Shown: positions 16,609-26,465 of the stretch, piece by piece
How the letters are laid out: each line of letters opens with the position of its first letter
Position numbering within the stretch: position 1 is the stretch's first letter
Source: Acidimicrobiia bacterium
GTDB taxonomy: Bacteria > Actinomycetota > Acidimicrobiia > IMCC26256 > JAOSJM01
DNA length: 64,000 nt
NCBI GenBank assembly: GCA_027494165.1
Contig: JAOSJM010000001.1
Coordinates: forward strand, 1,793,694 to 1,857,693
Direction of reading: 5' to 3'
Position numbers and translations under genes: made by a program
The notes under the pieces: generated by a model
What the model saw: the letters and a program-made list of their open reading frames with translations, nothing else
Databases searched by the model: none
What the model was told of the DNA's origin: nothing

Positions 16609-18132
16609 ATGGAGGTTCCCGACCTTCTCAGCAACTCGGCGAAGCGCTTCCCCGACCGCCCCGCGGTCGTCGAGGGCGCGCGCTCGCTCACCTTCGCCGA
16701 GCTCCACGAGCGGGCCGGGCGCGCCGCCGCCGCGTTCACCGCCGCCGGTCTCCGGCGCGGCGACCGCGTCGCCTTCCTCGCCTTCAACGAGCTGGAGTAC
16801 CTGGAGATCCTCGTCGCCACCCAGCGGGCCGGCCTGATCGTCGTCCCGCTCAACTTCCGGCTCGCGGTGCCGGAGCTGGCGTTCATGGTGGGCGACTCGG
16901 CGCCGGGCCTCCTCGTCCACGGTCCCGGCCTGCGGGAGCAGGCCGAGGCCCTGGGCGTCGGGCGCACCTGGCACCTCGGGTCCGACGGCGCCGGCGACGC
17001 CTACGAGGACGCCCTGGACGCGGCCCCCACGCCCGTCGACCCGCCCCGGCTCGACCACGCCGACGCCGCCGCCATCCTCTACACGAGCGGCACGACCGGG
17101 CGGCCCAAGGGCGCCGTCCTCTCCAACGGCGCCGTGTGGGCCCGCTGCACGATGTTCGGCCTCGAGGTGGGCATGACGCCCGGTGACGTCTTCGTCCAGC
17201 CGCTGCCCATGTTCCACATGGCGGCCAACATGAGCCAGGCCTTCGCCTACACCGGCGGGACCAACGTGATGGTGAAGGCGTTCGACCCCGCTCTCGTGGT
17301 GGGCGAGCTGGCCCGGCACCGGGCCACCCACGTGCTGCTGGTCCCCACGATGATCAACCTCCTGTGCGAGGAGCCCACACTGGCCGGCGCCGACCTCTCG
17401 GCCCTGCGCATGGTCCTCTACGGGGCCTCGCCGATCCCCCCGGAGGTGCTGCGCCGGGCGATCGCGGCTCTCCGGTGCGACTTCCTGCAGTTCTTCGGGA
17501 TGACCGAGACCGCGGGGTCCTCGCTGCTCCGCCCCGCCGACCACGACCCCGACGGGCACCCCGAGTGGCTCCCGTCCGCGGGCACCGACTCCCTGTCGTT
17601 CGAGACCCGCGTGGTCGACCCCGACGACCGCCCGCTCCCTCCCGGGGAGGTGGGCGAGATCGTGTGCCGCGGCCCGAGCGTGATGGACGGGTACTGGAAC
17701 GCCCCGGAGGCGACGATGGAGGCCCTCCGGGGCGGGTGGATGCACACCGGCGACCTCGGCTACCGGTCCGCCGACGGCTACCTCTACGTGACCGACCGGC
17801 TCAAGGACATGATCGTGAGCGGGGGGGAGAACGTCTACCCGCGGGAGGTCGAGGACGCCCTCTACGAGCACCCGGCCGTGCTCGAGGCGGCCGTCATCGG
17901 CGTCCCCCACGAGCGGTGGGGCGAGGCCGTCCACGCCCTCGTCGTGCCCCGGGCGGGCGAGGCGCCGAACCCCGAGGAGCTGATCGCCCACTGCCGCGTG
18001 CGCCTCGCGGGCTACAAGGTGCCGAAGTCGGTCGAGCTCGTGGACGAGCTGCCCAAGAACCCGACCGGCAAGATCCTCAAGCGCCTCGTGCGCGAGCCGT
18101 ACTGGGAGGGCCACGAACGACGGGTGGGGTGA
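16609..18132 (+). CDS. AMP-forming acyl-CoA ligase
   Basis: ANL-superfamily ligase of 507 residues, intact. ATG 16609 is preferred over the upstream TTG because it follows GAGGAGGGG. The adenylate-forming motif YTSGTTGRPKG (about 158), GMTET, YLYVTDRLKDMIVSGGENV and the C-terminal catalytic lysine in NPTGKILKR are all present. It would activate a carboxylic acid to its CoA ester with ATP, feeding the crotonase in the same operon and the acyl-CoA dehydrogenases beyond. The acid is not predictable; by context it could be the 3-oxoacid made by the carboxylase operon, but that is speculative. Confidence 0.93.
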   Translation: MEVPDLLSNSAKRFPDRPAVVEGARSLTFAELHERAGRAAAAFTAAGLRRGDRVAFLAFNELEYLEILVATQRAGLIVVPLNFRLAVPELAFMVGDSAPGLLVHGPGLREQAEALGVGRTWHLGSDGAGDAYEDALDAAPTPVDPPRLDHADAAAILYTSGTTGRPKGAVLSNGAVWARCTMFGLEVGMTPGDVFVQPLPMFHMAANMSQAFAYTGGTNVMVKAFDPALVVGELARHRATHVLLVPTMINLLCEEPTLAGADLSALRMVLYGASPIPPEVLRRAIAALRCDFLQFFGMTETAGSSLLRPADHDPDGHPEWLPSAGTDSLSFETRVVDPDDRPLPPGEVGEIVCRGPSVMDGYWNAPEATMEALRGGWMHTGDLGYRSADGYLYVTDRLKDMIVSGGENVYPREVEDALYEHPAVLEAAVIGVPHERWGEAVHALVVPRAGEAPNPEELIAHCRVRLAGYKVPKSVELVDELPKNPTGKILKRLVREPYWEGHERRVG

Positions 18133-18152
18133 GGCTCCCCCGCCGCTTCGCG

Positions 18153-18776
18153 TCAGGAGCCCGGAGGCCAGGCGCCGGGTTCGGCCACCCCGACGAGCGC
18201 CTGGCGGACGAGCTGGTCGACGACCGCCGCCTGGCTGCGGGCCCCACCGGGTCGGTACCACTGGCTCGCCCAGTTCACGATGCCGAGGACGGCGTTCGCG
18301 GCGATCCGGGCGTCGAGGTCGCCGGCGACCTGGCCGGCCCGTTGGGCCTCCTCGATCAGGCCGGTGAGGTAGCCGGAGAACCGGCGGCGGAGCTGGGCCA
18401 CGGGTCGGGCCTGCTCGGGCGGGAGGTGGTGGTACTCGGCCAGCAGGATCGCCACCCGCTCCAGGTCCCGGAGGGTCCAGGTGAAGTGGGCCCGCACGTA
18501 CCCGGCGATGCGGTCGAGCGGCGTGCCCTCGACGTCCGCCACCTCGTCGAGCATCCGCAGCGCCCGCTCGTGGACGTCGACCAGGAGGTGGAAGAGGATG
18601 TCCTCCTTCGACGCGAAGTGGTGGTACAGGCTGCCCTTGAGGAGGCCGACCGCGTCGGCGATCTCCTGCATCGAGGTCGCGTCGTAGCCGCGCCGGGCGA
18701 AGAGCCCGGACGCGGCGGCGAGGATCTCGGCTCGTCGGTCGTCGGCGTCGCGCCGCCGGCTCCCCGTCACGGCCAC
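18153..18776 (-). CDS. TetR-family repressor facing acyl-CoA dehydrogenase genes
   Basis: TetR protein of 207 residues with the helix-turn-helix SMQEIADAVGLLKGSLYHHF followed by ASKEDIL, close in style to acyl-CoA-responsive repressors. It is divergent from two acyl-CoA dehydrogenase genes, and a perfect palindrome lies between the two start codons, so autoregulation and repression of the dehydrogenases are likely. The ligand is probably an acyl-CoA, by analogy with FadR/KstR-type TetR proteins (inference). Convergent with the CoA ligase. Confidence 0.88.
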   Translation of the reverse strand: MAVTGSRRRDADDRRAEILAAASGLFARRGYDATSMQEIADAVGLLKGSLYHHFASKEDILFHLLVDVHERALRMLDEVADVEGTPLDRIAGYVRAHFTWTLRDLERVAILLAEYHHLPPEQARPVAQLRRRFSGYLTGLIEEAQRAGQVAGDLDARIAANAVLGIVNWASQWYRPGGARSQAAVVDQLVRQALVGVAEPGAWPPGS

Positions 18777-18796
18777 GGGCGGACCTCCCGCTCTTG

Positions 18797-18816
18797 CCTA
18801 CCAAACGATTGGTAGG
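18797..18816. promoter_or_regulatory. Palindromic TetR operator
   Basis: CCTACCAA-ACGA-TTGGTAGG, perfect 8-bp arms with a 4-bp centre, 21 bp upstream of the TetR ATG and about 78 bp upstream of the divergent acyl-CoA dehydrogenase ATG. Confidence 0.8.
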
Positions 18817-18893
18817 TTAGCATGGTCGGCGCGAGCCCGGGTGACCCCGATCGATCCGATCGCCCCGGCGCCCCGTCGGCACAGGAGGCCCCC

Positions 18894-20074
18894 ATGCACT
18901 TCGAGTTCTCCGAGGCGGAGCAGGAGATCGCCCGGGAGTGCCGCGAGTACGCGGCCGAGAAGCTGGCGCCGATCGACGCCCAGGTCGACCGGGAGGAGTG
19001 GGTCCCCGAGGACCTCCGCCTCGACATGGCCCGCCACGGCTTCACGGCCCGCATCATCCCGCCCGAGCACGGCGGGCTCGGGGGCACCGTCACCGACCTG
19101 TGCCTCCAGCAGGAGAACCTGGCCTACGGCAGCATCACGGTCGCGAGCAGCGTGATGGCCACCAACCTCTGCCTCGTCCCGATCGTCTCCTGGGGCTCCG
19201 AGGAGACCCGCTCGAGGTACCTGCCCCCATCCGGGACGGGCGGTGGGTGGGCACCATCGGTATCACCGAGCCGAACGCCGGCTCCGACGCCGTGGCCATG
19301 TCCATGACCGCGGCCCTCGACGGCGACACCTGGGTCCTCGACGGCCAGAAGCGCCTCATCGACAACACCTCGGTGGCCCAGGTGTTCCTCACCTGGGCCA
19401 AGACCGACCCCTCGGCCGACCCTCCGCACCGGGGGGTGAGCGCGTTCGTGGTCGAGCGCGACGCCCCCGGCTTCGAGGTCGACACCGTGTACCACACGCT
19501 CGGCCTGCGGGGCCTCGGCGTGGGGTCCTACACGCTCGACGGCTGCCGGATCCCGGCCGGCAACCTCATCGGGGAGGAGAACCGGGGCTGGTACTACCTG
19601 ATGCGGATGCTCGAGATCGGTCGCACGGCCACCGCGTCGCTCTGCGTCGGGCTGGCCCAGGCCGCGCTCGACACCGCCAAGGCCTACGCCCTGGAGCGCC
19701 GGGCCTTCGGGACGACCCTGTCCGGCATCCAGGCGATCCAGTTCAAGGTGGCCGAGATGGCGGTGCGCGTCGACACCGCCCGGATGCTCGTCTACCGCGC
19801 CGCCCGCCTCATCGACGCCGGGGACCGCTCCGACCGGGAGTCGTCGATGGCGAAGTTCTGGGCGGCCGACGCCGCCTTCTACGTGGCCAACGAGGCCCTG
19901 CAGATCCTCGGCGGGATCGGGTGCACCGACGAGGCCCCCGTCGAGCGGTACCTGCGCGACGCCCGCATCTTCCTCATCGGGGAGGGCACCGGCGAGATCC
20001 AGCGACTCGTGGTCGCCCGTCGCGAGCTCGAGGCGGCCGCCGCCGCCCCGGCGCCCGCCGTGCCCGCCAGCTAG
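18894..20074 (+). CDS. Acyl-CoA dehydrogenase; frameshifted
   Basis: FAD-dependent acyl-CoA dehydrogenase of about 393 residues after repair. ATG 18894 follows AGGAGG. The N-terminal helical domain, the FAD-binding GITEPNAGSDA region, the C-terminal ALQILGGIGCTDE signature and the EGTGEIQR segment are visible. A missing C near 19230 (CTGCCCCCATCC) splits the N-terminal 112 residues from the rest. First of two dehydrogenase genes under the palindromic operator. It oxidises an acyl-CoA at C2-C3 with ETF as acceptor (family knowledge). Confidence 0.9.
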
Positions 20075-20093
20075 GACGAAGGGAGCACCGCCC

Positions 20094-21224
20094 ATGCACT
20101 CCACCCTGCCCCCCGAGCTCGAGGAGCACAGGGCCTCCTGCCGGGGCACGGCCGAGCGCCACTTCCGCTCGCTGATCCCGACCATGGACCGGGAGCGCAC
20201 GTTCCCCCACGAGTGCCGGCCCGTCCTCGCCGAGATGGGCGCCTACGGGCTCCCCTTCCCGACCGAGGTGGGCGGGGCCGGGGGGAGCTGGCTCGCCTGG
20301 GCCATCCTCCACGAGGAGGTCGCCCGGGTGCTCCCCGCCCTGGGCATCCACTTCCAGGTCAACACGGTCGTGGCGGGGGCCCTGCTCGACTGCGCCACGC
20401 CCGAGCAGATCGAGCGCTGGGTGCCGTCCCTCCTCTCGGGCGAGAAGGTGGCCTTCTTCGCCTTCACCGAGCCCGACACCGGTTCGGACCCCGGCCTCCT
20501 GCGGACCCGGGCCGAGCGCACCGAGCACGGCTGGCGCATCACCGGTCAGAAGCGATGGATCACCAACGCCCGCTTCGCGGACGTCGGCGTCGTGTTCGCC
20601 AAGGACCCCGACGGCGACGTGAGCCTCTTCCTGGTGCCCACCGACTCCGAGGCGGTCCACGCCGGCGAGCACACCCCGATGCTCGGCCTGCGGGGTACCG
20701 GCCTCGCCGACCTGTACCTCGACGGGGTCGAGATCCCCCACGACCACCTCATGGGCACGACCGGCGGCCGGTTCAAGACCCTGAAGAAGGCCATGACCAT
20801 CGGCAAGCTCGGGCTGTCGTCGATGAGCGTCGGGATCATGCAGGCCTCCCTCGAGGAGGCGGTCCGCTACGCCCGCCAGCGGGAGCAGCGGGGCCACCCG
20901 ATCATCGACTTCCAGGCCATCCACCACCTGCTCGCCGAGATGACGAGCCGGCTCGAGGCCTCCCGCCAGCTCCTCTACTGGGCCGCCATGAGCAAGGACC
21001 AGGGGGCCGAGGCCATCCCCGAGGTCGCCAGCGCCAAGCTGTTCATCACCCAGACCGCCGTGGACGTGACCCGGATGGCCGTCTCGGTGCACGGCGTCTA
21101 CGGCATCTCCGAGGAGACCCCGGTGGAGCGGATGTTCCGCGACGCCAAGATGTACGAGCTGCTCGAGGGCACGTCCGAGGTCCAGCGCGAGCTCGTCATG
21201 CGGGCCGTCGACGCCATCCGCTGA
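20094..21224 (+). CDS. Acyl-CoA dehydrogenase, second paralogue
   Basis: Intact 376-residue acyl-CoA dehydrogenase, 19 bp after the first with its own ribosome site (GAAGGGAG). FAD motif FAFTEPDTGSDPG, then GQKRWITNARF, and the C-terminal YELLEGTSEVQREL with the Glu of the EGT motif. Co-transcription with a sequence-divergent partner suggests either two chain or branch specificities or a heteromeric enzyme, as seen in actinobacterial steroid side-chain FadE pairs (inference). Ends just before a clear hairpin terminator. Confidence 0.9.
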   Translation: MHSTLPPELEEHRASCRGTAERHFRSLIPTMDRERTFPHECRPVLAEMGAYGLPFPTEVGGAGGSWLAWAILHEEVARVLPALGIHFQVNTVVAGALLDCATPEQIERWVPSLLSGEKVAFFAFTEPDTGSDPGLLRTRAERTEHGWRITGQKRWITNARFADVGVVFAKDPDGDVSLFLVPTDSEAVHAGEHTPMLGLRGTGLADLYLDGVEIPHDHLMGTTGGRFKTLKKAMTIGKLGLSSMSVGIMQASLEEAVRYARQREQRGHPIIDFQAIHHLLAEMTSRLEASRQLLYWAAMSKDQGAEAIPEVASAKLFITQTAVDVTRMAVSVHGVYGISEETPVERMFRDAKMYELLEGTSEVQRELVMRAVDAIR

Positions 21225-21250
21225 CCCTCCCCGCCGCCGGTCCCCTCGCG

Positions 21251-21276
21251 GGGAGGCGCCCTTCGGGGCGCCTCCC
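21251..21276 (+). terminator. Intrinsic terminator-like hairpin
   Basis: GGGAGGCGCC and GGCGCCTCCC arms around a short CTTCGG-type loop, 27 bp after the second acyl-CoA dehydrogenase stop and before the convergent MFS gene. No U tract, as is common in GC-rich genomes; could serve both directions. Confidence 0.65.
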
Positions 21277-21291
21277 GCGTCGGGGCACCCG

Positions 21292-22526
21292 TCAGCCCTC
21301 GCGATCGGTCCCCTCGACGGGCCGGAGGTCGGCGAGGCCCGGGGGAGGGGGCCCCGGCGGGGCAGGTTCCAGGCCAGGGCCAGGCTCACCGCGAAGGCTC
21401 CGGCGGAGATGAGGAACGTCGGGGTGAACGACCCGGCCCGGTCCGCCACCCAACCTCCGACGTAGGGGGCCGAGGCCTGGGCCAGCCCGAAGGAGATCGT
21501 GACGACGCCGAAGGCCGCTCCCACCGCCCGGGCCTCGAGGTGGTCGCCGATGAACGCCGAGACGAGCGCCCCGACCCCCGTCATCGCGAGCCCGAACGCC
21601 GCCGTGGAGAACGCCGCCCAGGGCTCGGCCCCGAGAGGGATCGCGAGCGAGCACAGCGCGGCGAGGATCGTGGCTCCCATGAAGATGGCCCGCCGCCCGG
21701 CCCGGTCCGACCAACGCCCCAGCAGGATCCCCCCGAAGATGCTCGTGATCCCGAGCAGCGAGAACACGGTCGACGCGTGGCTCGACGAGAACCCGGCGTC
21801 GTCCTCCAGCGCGGCCACGACGTAGTTGACGTAGATGGAGTACGCGAACCCGAAGGCGGTGTAGGCACCGGTCACCGCCCACCACCGGGGGACCCCGAGG
21901 AGGGCCGACAGGCGCACCGGCCCGGTTCCCGTCGCGCCGGTGTCCGGGCGGAGCCGCCAGAGCACGACCAGCAGCACCACGACGCCGATCACCGCCTCGA
22001 CGGCCCACACCGGGCGCCAGGCGTCCTCCCCCGCCACCGCCCGGACGAGGTTCACGAGCTGTCCGGACGCCACGATGCTGAGCCCCACCCCCGCGACGAC
22101 GAGCCCCATGGCGAGACCCCGCTGCTCCACCCGGGTCACCGAGCTCACGACCCCGGCGAGGGGCACCCAGAGCCCGGCCGTGCACGTGCCCGTGACCGCC
22201 ATGCCGAGGACGAGGACGGAGAAGTCGGGGGCGGCCGCCAGCACGAACAGGCCCAGGACGGTCCCCGTGAGCCCGACCCGCACGATCACGAGCGGATCCA
22301 CGCGCGTGCTCAGGACGCTCACGACGAGGATCCCGACCAGGTAGGTGGCGAGGTTGGCGGTCCCCAACCACCCGGCCCGCTCGTAGGAGCCCACCAGGTC
22401 GTCGGCCATCGCCGGGAGCAGCAAGCCGTAGGTGAACCGGCCGAACCCCTGCCCGACCGCGACCGCGGCGGCCGAGAGCGCGATCACCGTCCGGGCCGGC
22501 GCCGGGAGCCTGCTCAGATCTGACAT
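21292..22526 (-). CDS. MFS transporter (YbfB-like)
   Basis: Twelve-helix major facilitator, about 411 residues after repair. The N-terminus carries GQGFGRFTYGLLLPAM, typical of the YbfB/MFS_4 group, and the helix 2-3 loop and mid-loop GRWSDRAGRR fit the MFS pattern. A missing C near 21355 (in GGCCCCCTCCCCCGG as read on this strand) shifts the last 20 residues; the repaired tail stops at 21292. An operator-like motif overlaps the start codon. Probably takes up or exports a catabolic substrate related to the surrounding CoA genes. Confidence 0.85.
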
Positions 22527-22537
22527 TGCACGTCAAA
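22524..22537 (-). promoter_or_regulatory. Recurrent operator motif (site B)
   Basis: Read on the minus strand, TTTGACGTGCAATG matches 11 of 13 core bases of TTGACGTTCAACG and overlaps the MFS start codon, so a bound repressor would block initiation. Confidence 0.5.
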
Positions 22538-22581
22538 CGCTAGCAGTCTCCCCCTCCCGCCCGGGTGCCGGCCCGGCACGC

Positions 22582-22614
22582 GAGGGGGGCGGCGGGTGTC
22601 CCCGCCGCCCCCTC
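22582..22614 (-). terminator. Hairpin terminator after binding-protein gene
   Basis: Arms GAGGGGGGCGGCGGG and CCCGCCGCCCCCTC with a TGTC loop and one bulged G. It lies between the solute-binding protein stop (22636) and the MFS start on the same strand, separating their transcripts. Confidence 0.65.
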
Positions 22615-22635
22615 TCGGTGATCCCGGGGCTCGGG

Positions 22636-23908
22636 TCAGCCGAGCTGGTCGGCCCCGGTGATCCAATCCCCGAGCACGTCGACCGGCTCCCCGTCCTTGT
22701 ACTGGATGATCCGGTCGTAGGCGTTGCAGACCGCCGGCAGGATCGCCACCTGCTGCCCGTCGCACGTGTACGGGTGCGACATGAAGTTGTGGTGGTCCTT
22801 CACCGTCGGCATGTAGTCCAGCACCGCCTGCGAGGTGAGGGCGTCGGGATCGCCCATCTCGTTGAGGATCTCGGTGATGTTCATGATGGTCTGGAAGCCC
22901 ACCTGCGAGAACGTGGAGAGCTCGTGGCCCGACGGCCCGTACTGCTCCATCTTCTCCCGGTAGATCGCCACCTCGGGATCGTCCTCGTCGTTGAACAGCA
23001 GGAGCTCGGCGTTGAAGTAGGCGTCGTTCGCCCCTTCGCCGCCCGTCTCCAGCACGCTCCGGTCGAGGCAGGAGCCCGGGTAGTACATGTCGGCCTCGAC
23101 GCCCAGGGCCTGCTTGGCCTGCATGATCAGCCGCATCCGGAGGCCGCGAAGAGCACCATGATGGCGTCGGGGTCCCCCTCGGCGGCCGCGCTGACCGAGG
23201 GCGTGAAGTCGGCCGCGTCGGCCTTCTCGGGGATGAGGTTGACGTCGGTGATGCCCTTCTTGGCCAGGACCTGCTTGCCGAACGTGTCGGCGGCGGCGAG
23301 CCCGGCCGGGTTGTCGGTGTAGAGGATGTTCACCTTCGTGGCCCCCACCTCGTCGGCGAGGTACACGGCCTGGGCCGGGAAGGCGCTCGCGCTCCCGGCG
23401 ATGAACTGGAAGGAGACCGGCGAGAGGTACTCGGGCGTGAGGAGCGGGACGCCGCCGATGTAGGGGATCCCCGCCTCCTCGAGGACCGGCAGCGAGGCCT
23501 CGGTGCCGAAGTCGATGCCCGGCGCCACGAGCAGGACGCCCTTCTCGACCAGCTCGTTCGCGCAACTGGCCGCCGACTCGGGCGTCCCCAGCGTCGTGCA
23601 GATCTCGAGGGCGAGCGGCCGTCCACCGACGCCGCCGAGCTCGTTGTTCACGTACTCGACCGCGGCCTCGGCCGCCTCCCGGATCTCGGGGAACGACCCC
23701 GCCGGCGTGTCCTCCTGGTTGACGTAGCCGATGACGATCGGCTCCCCGGAGGCCTGCTGCCCCCGGCCGTGGTCGTGGTCTCTCCTTCGGCGGCCGTCGT
23801 GGTGGCCGGTTCGGCCTCGCCGCCGTCGTCGTCGTCGCCGCAGCCCGCCCCGACGAGCGCGACGACGCAGAGCACCGCGACCAACGACATCCAACGCTTC
23901 GCTCGCAC
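22636..23908 (-). CDS. Branched-chain-amino-acid-type solute-binding lipoprotein; frameshifted
   Basis: Periplasmic-binding-protein type I lipoprotein, about 425 residues after repair. Signal peptide with lipobox (VALVGAGC), an acidic/Thr-rich linker, then the two-lobe domain (EPIVIGYVNQEDTPAG through DYMPTVKDHHNFM). Two missing Gs, near 23772 and 23147, break it into three frames, the second producing an artificial stop at 23127. No permease or ATPase genes adjoin it, so it either serves the ABC importer 12 kb away or acts as an orphan sensor or binder. The two operator motifs upstream suggest control with the divergent SDR gene. Confidence 0.85.
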
Positions 23909-24001
23909 CTGTCACCCCCAACCCTTCGACCGCCGGTCTGGGCGGCACTCGGCCGGGGACCTCGTCCGGTCCCCGGCGGGGCGGAAGCTCAGCAGACTTC
24001 C

Positions 24002-24080
24002 CGTTGAACGTCAAGACTCAGGCGCCGAGCCGCGGTGGCCCGGGCACGCGAGAACCATCAAGTTCTCGTTGAACGTCAAG
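24002..24080. promoter_or_regulatory. Two identical operator copies (sites C and D) in divergent promoter
   Basis: CGTTGAACGTCAAG occurs identically at 24002-24015 and 24067-24080, 65 bp apart, within wider similarity TTC-Y-CGTTGAACGTCAAG-W-CTC. The reverse complement CTTGACGTTCAACG matches the sites at 14.8 and 22.5 kb. The pair lies between the binding-protein start (23908) and the SDR start (24159). Confidence 0.7.
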
Positions 24081-24158
24081 TCTCGATGGCCCAGGATGGA
24101 GCCCGATCACGCGCCCCCAGGGGGCGCGCCGGCGACGTGGAGACGACGAGGAGGACCG

Positions 24159-24967
24159 ATGAAGCTGGACGGCAGGGTGGCGGCGGTGACCGGTGCGGGC
24201 TCGGGGATCGGCGAGGCGATCGCCCGGGCCCTCGCGGCGGAAGGGGCCCGCGTGGCCGTGCTCGACGTGGTGGCCGACGCCGCGTCCCGGGTCGCCGGCT
24301 CGCTCGACGGCGCCCACCCGGTCGTCGTCGACGTGTCCGACCGCGCCGCGGTCGACGCGGCCGTCGCCGAGGTCGAGGACCGCCTGGGGCCCCTCGACGT
24401 GCTCGTGAACAACGCCGGGGTCGGTGGCCGCACGCACGCCGAGCGGATCCGGGACCGCGGCGAGGCCCAGCTCGGCGAGGCCGCCTCCGGAGCGATCACC
24501 ACGGCTCTGGACTCGACCATCCGCCTGCCCGACGAGGAGTGGCGGGAGATGATCGCCGTCCACCTCGACGGCACCTTCTACTGCACGCGGGCCGCGCTCC
24601 GCGCGATGGCCCCCCGGGGACGCGGGGCCATCATCAACATCGCCTCCATCTGCGGGATCGAGGGCTGCACGGGCTTCCCCCACTACTCGGCGGCCAAGGG
24701 AGGGATCCTCGGCTTCACCCGGGCGGTGGCCAAGGAGGTGATCCTCCAGGGGATCCGGGTGAACGCCATCGCCCCCGGCTTCATCGACACGCCCATGGCC
24801 GACGCGCTCTCGCCGATGCTGCGGGCGGCGACCGCGCTGGCGACGCCTCAGGGGCGCTTCGGGACGCCGGAGGAGGTCGCGGCGACGGCGGTGTTCCTGG
24901 CCAGCGACGACGCCAGCTTCTTCGTGGGCGAGACGCTGAGCCCCAACGGGGGATGGTCACGACCTGA
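24159..24967 (+). CDS. Short-chain dehydrogenase/reductase with inserted segment; frameshifted at the end
   Basis: Classical SDR fold: TGAGSGIG cofactor motif (residues 11-18), VNNAG, active-site Ser region and YSAAK. About 269 residues after repair. Between NNAG and the next conserved helix there is an extra segment of roughly 25-30 residues (GGRTHAERIRDRGEAQ and onward); such insertions occur in mycofactocin-coupled SDRs with sequestered cofactor, but the resemblance here is only positional. A missing G near 24953 alters the C-terminus; repaired, it ends NGGMVTT with TGA at 24967. It likely oxidises an alcohol or 3-hydroxyacyl-CoA. Confidence 0.85.
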
Positions 24968-24988
24968 GTCGCGGGCGGGGAGGGCCGG

Positions 24989-25011
24989 CGGCGCCCGGGA
25001 GCCGGGCGCCG
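24989..25011. terminator. Bidirectional hairpin between convergent genes
   Basis: CGGCGCCCGG (24989-24998) pairs with CCGGGCGCCG (25002-25011); it sits between the SDR stop and the convergent acyl-CoA dehydrogenase stop. Confidence 0.65.
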
Positions 25012-25018
25012 CTCCGGC

Positions 25019-26220
25019 TCACGCGCTCCGGGGCACCTGGCTCCAGGGCAGGTCCTTGTCGACCGACGGCTCCTTGGGGAGCCCCAGGACCCGCTCGCCG
25101 AGGATGTTACGCATCACCTCGGACGTGCCGCCCTCGATGGAGTTGGCCCGCGCCCGCAGGAACGACCAGCGGGGGTCACGGCCCCCACCCCCGCGTCCTC
25201 GGGCCGGCGCATCTCGTAGCCGTCCGGGTAGAGCATCCCCTCGGGCCCGAGCAGGTCGACGCAGAGCTCGTAGATCTGCTGGTTCAGCTCGGCGAAGGCC
25301 AGCTTGCCCACGGACCCCTCCGGGCCCGGTGTCCCCGCCTGGCGGAGCTGGCGCGCCCGCATGTTCGTGAGCCGGACGGCCTCGGCCCGGACCCAAAGTG
25401 ACAGGAGGCCGTCGCGCAGCACCGGGTCGGCGAGACCCCGTTCCCGCCAGATCCTCACCGCCTCGCCGATCGGGCCGCCGCCCCGCGACGGCACTCCACC
25501 GCCGATGGCGACCCGCTCGTTCATGAGCGTCGTGAGGGCCACCCGCCACCCGTCGCCCACCCCGCCGAGCCGCTGGGAGTCGGGGATGCGGGCGTCGTCG
25601 AAGAACACCTCGTTGAACTCGGCCTCGCCGGTGATCTGGCGCAACGGCCGGACGTCGACCCCCGGGGCGTGCATGTCGACGACGAGGTAGGTCATCCCCC
25701 GGTGCTTGGGGACCTCGGGGTCGGTCCGGGCGACCAGCAGCCCCCACTTCGCCGTGTGGGCGAGCGTGGTCCACACCTTCTGGCCGTTCACGATCCACTC
25801 GTCGCCGTCGCGGACCGCCCGGGTGGCGAGCCCGGCGACGTCGGATCCGGCGCCGGGCTCGCTGAAGAGCTGGCACCAGATCTCCTCGTTGGTGAACAGC
25901 GGCCGCAGGTACCGCCGCTTCTGCTCGTCGGTGCCCTCGGCGACGATCGTCGGGGCGGCCATGCCCAGGCCGATCACGTTGCGCTCGGGGTGCCACGGCG
26001 CCCGGGCCCGGGCGAGCTCCCGCTCGACGAACCCCTGCCAGTCGGGCTCGAGCCCGAGGCCACCGAACCCCTCGGGGAAGTACACCCAGGCCAGCCCGGC
26101 GTCGTAGCGGGCACCGAGGAAGGTGACCTCGTCGGTGCTCTCCGGTGGGTGCTCGCGCAGCAGGGTGGCGATCCGGTCGCGCAGGAGCTGCTCGGTGGGG
26201 CGGGCCTCGACCTTGGTCAT
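25019..26220 (-). CDS. Acyl-CoA dehydrogenase; frameshifted near C-terminus
   Basis: About 400-residue acyl-CoA dehydrogenase of the FadE type common in actinobacterial catabolic clusters. ATG 26220. FAD segment CQLFSEPGAGSDVAG, GQKVWTTLAHTAKWG, and the C-terminal NSIEGGTSEVMRNILGERVLGLP with the expected Glu. An indel in a G-rich stretch near 25185 separates the last 50 residues (WSFLRARANS onward) from the body. It converges with the SDR. The closest relative in the window is the dehydrogenase at 47.3 kb, which differs at the Glu position. Confidence 0.88.
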
Positions 26221-26465
26221 GACTCCTCCGGTCCTCCGACTCCTCCGTCAGGGCGACGGCCGGTGATCGGCCGGTCGCCGCCAAGCTACCCGACGGTAGT
26301 CACTCCCGGGCCACGGGAACCCACCCTCGGCCTGCCGGGGAACCCCTGGACATCGGGGCGCGGCGGGTGACGATGAAGGCGCTGCAAGGCCACGGTGGAG
26401 TCTCGGCGACGTCGCGAGGTCCCGACCGTCCGTTCGTGGGACGAGCGAGATCGAGAGGGGGATCC
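26221..26465. other. Intergenic region, divergent promoters
   Basis: A 245-bp gap between two divergent genes. It holds the ribosome site GAGAGGGGG before GTG 26466. Apart from a CCGGTGATCGGCCGG partial dyad around 26259-26273, I see no gene or clear operator in it. Confidence 0.5.
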
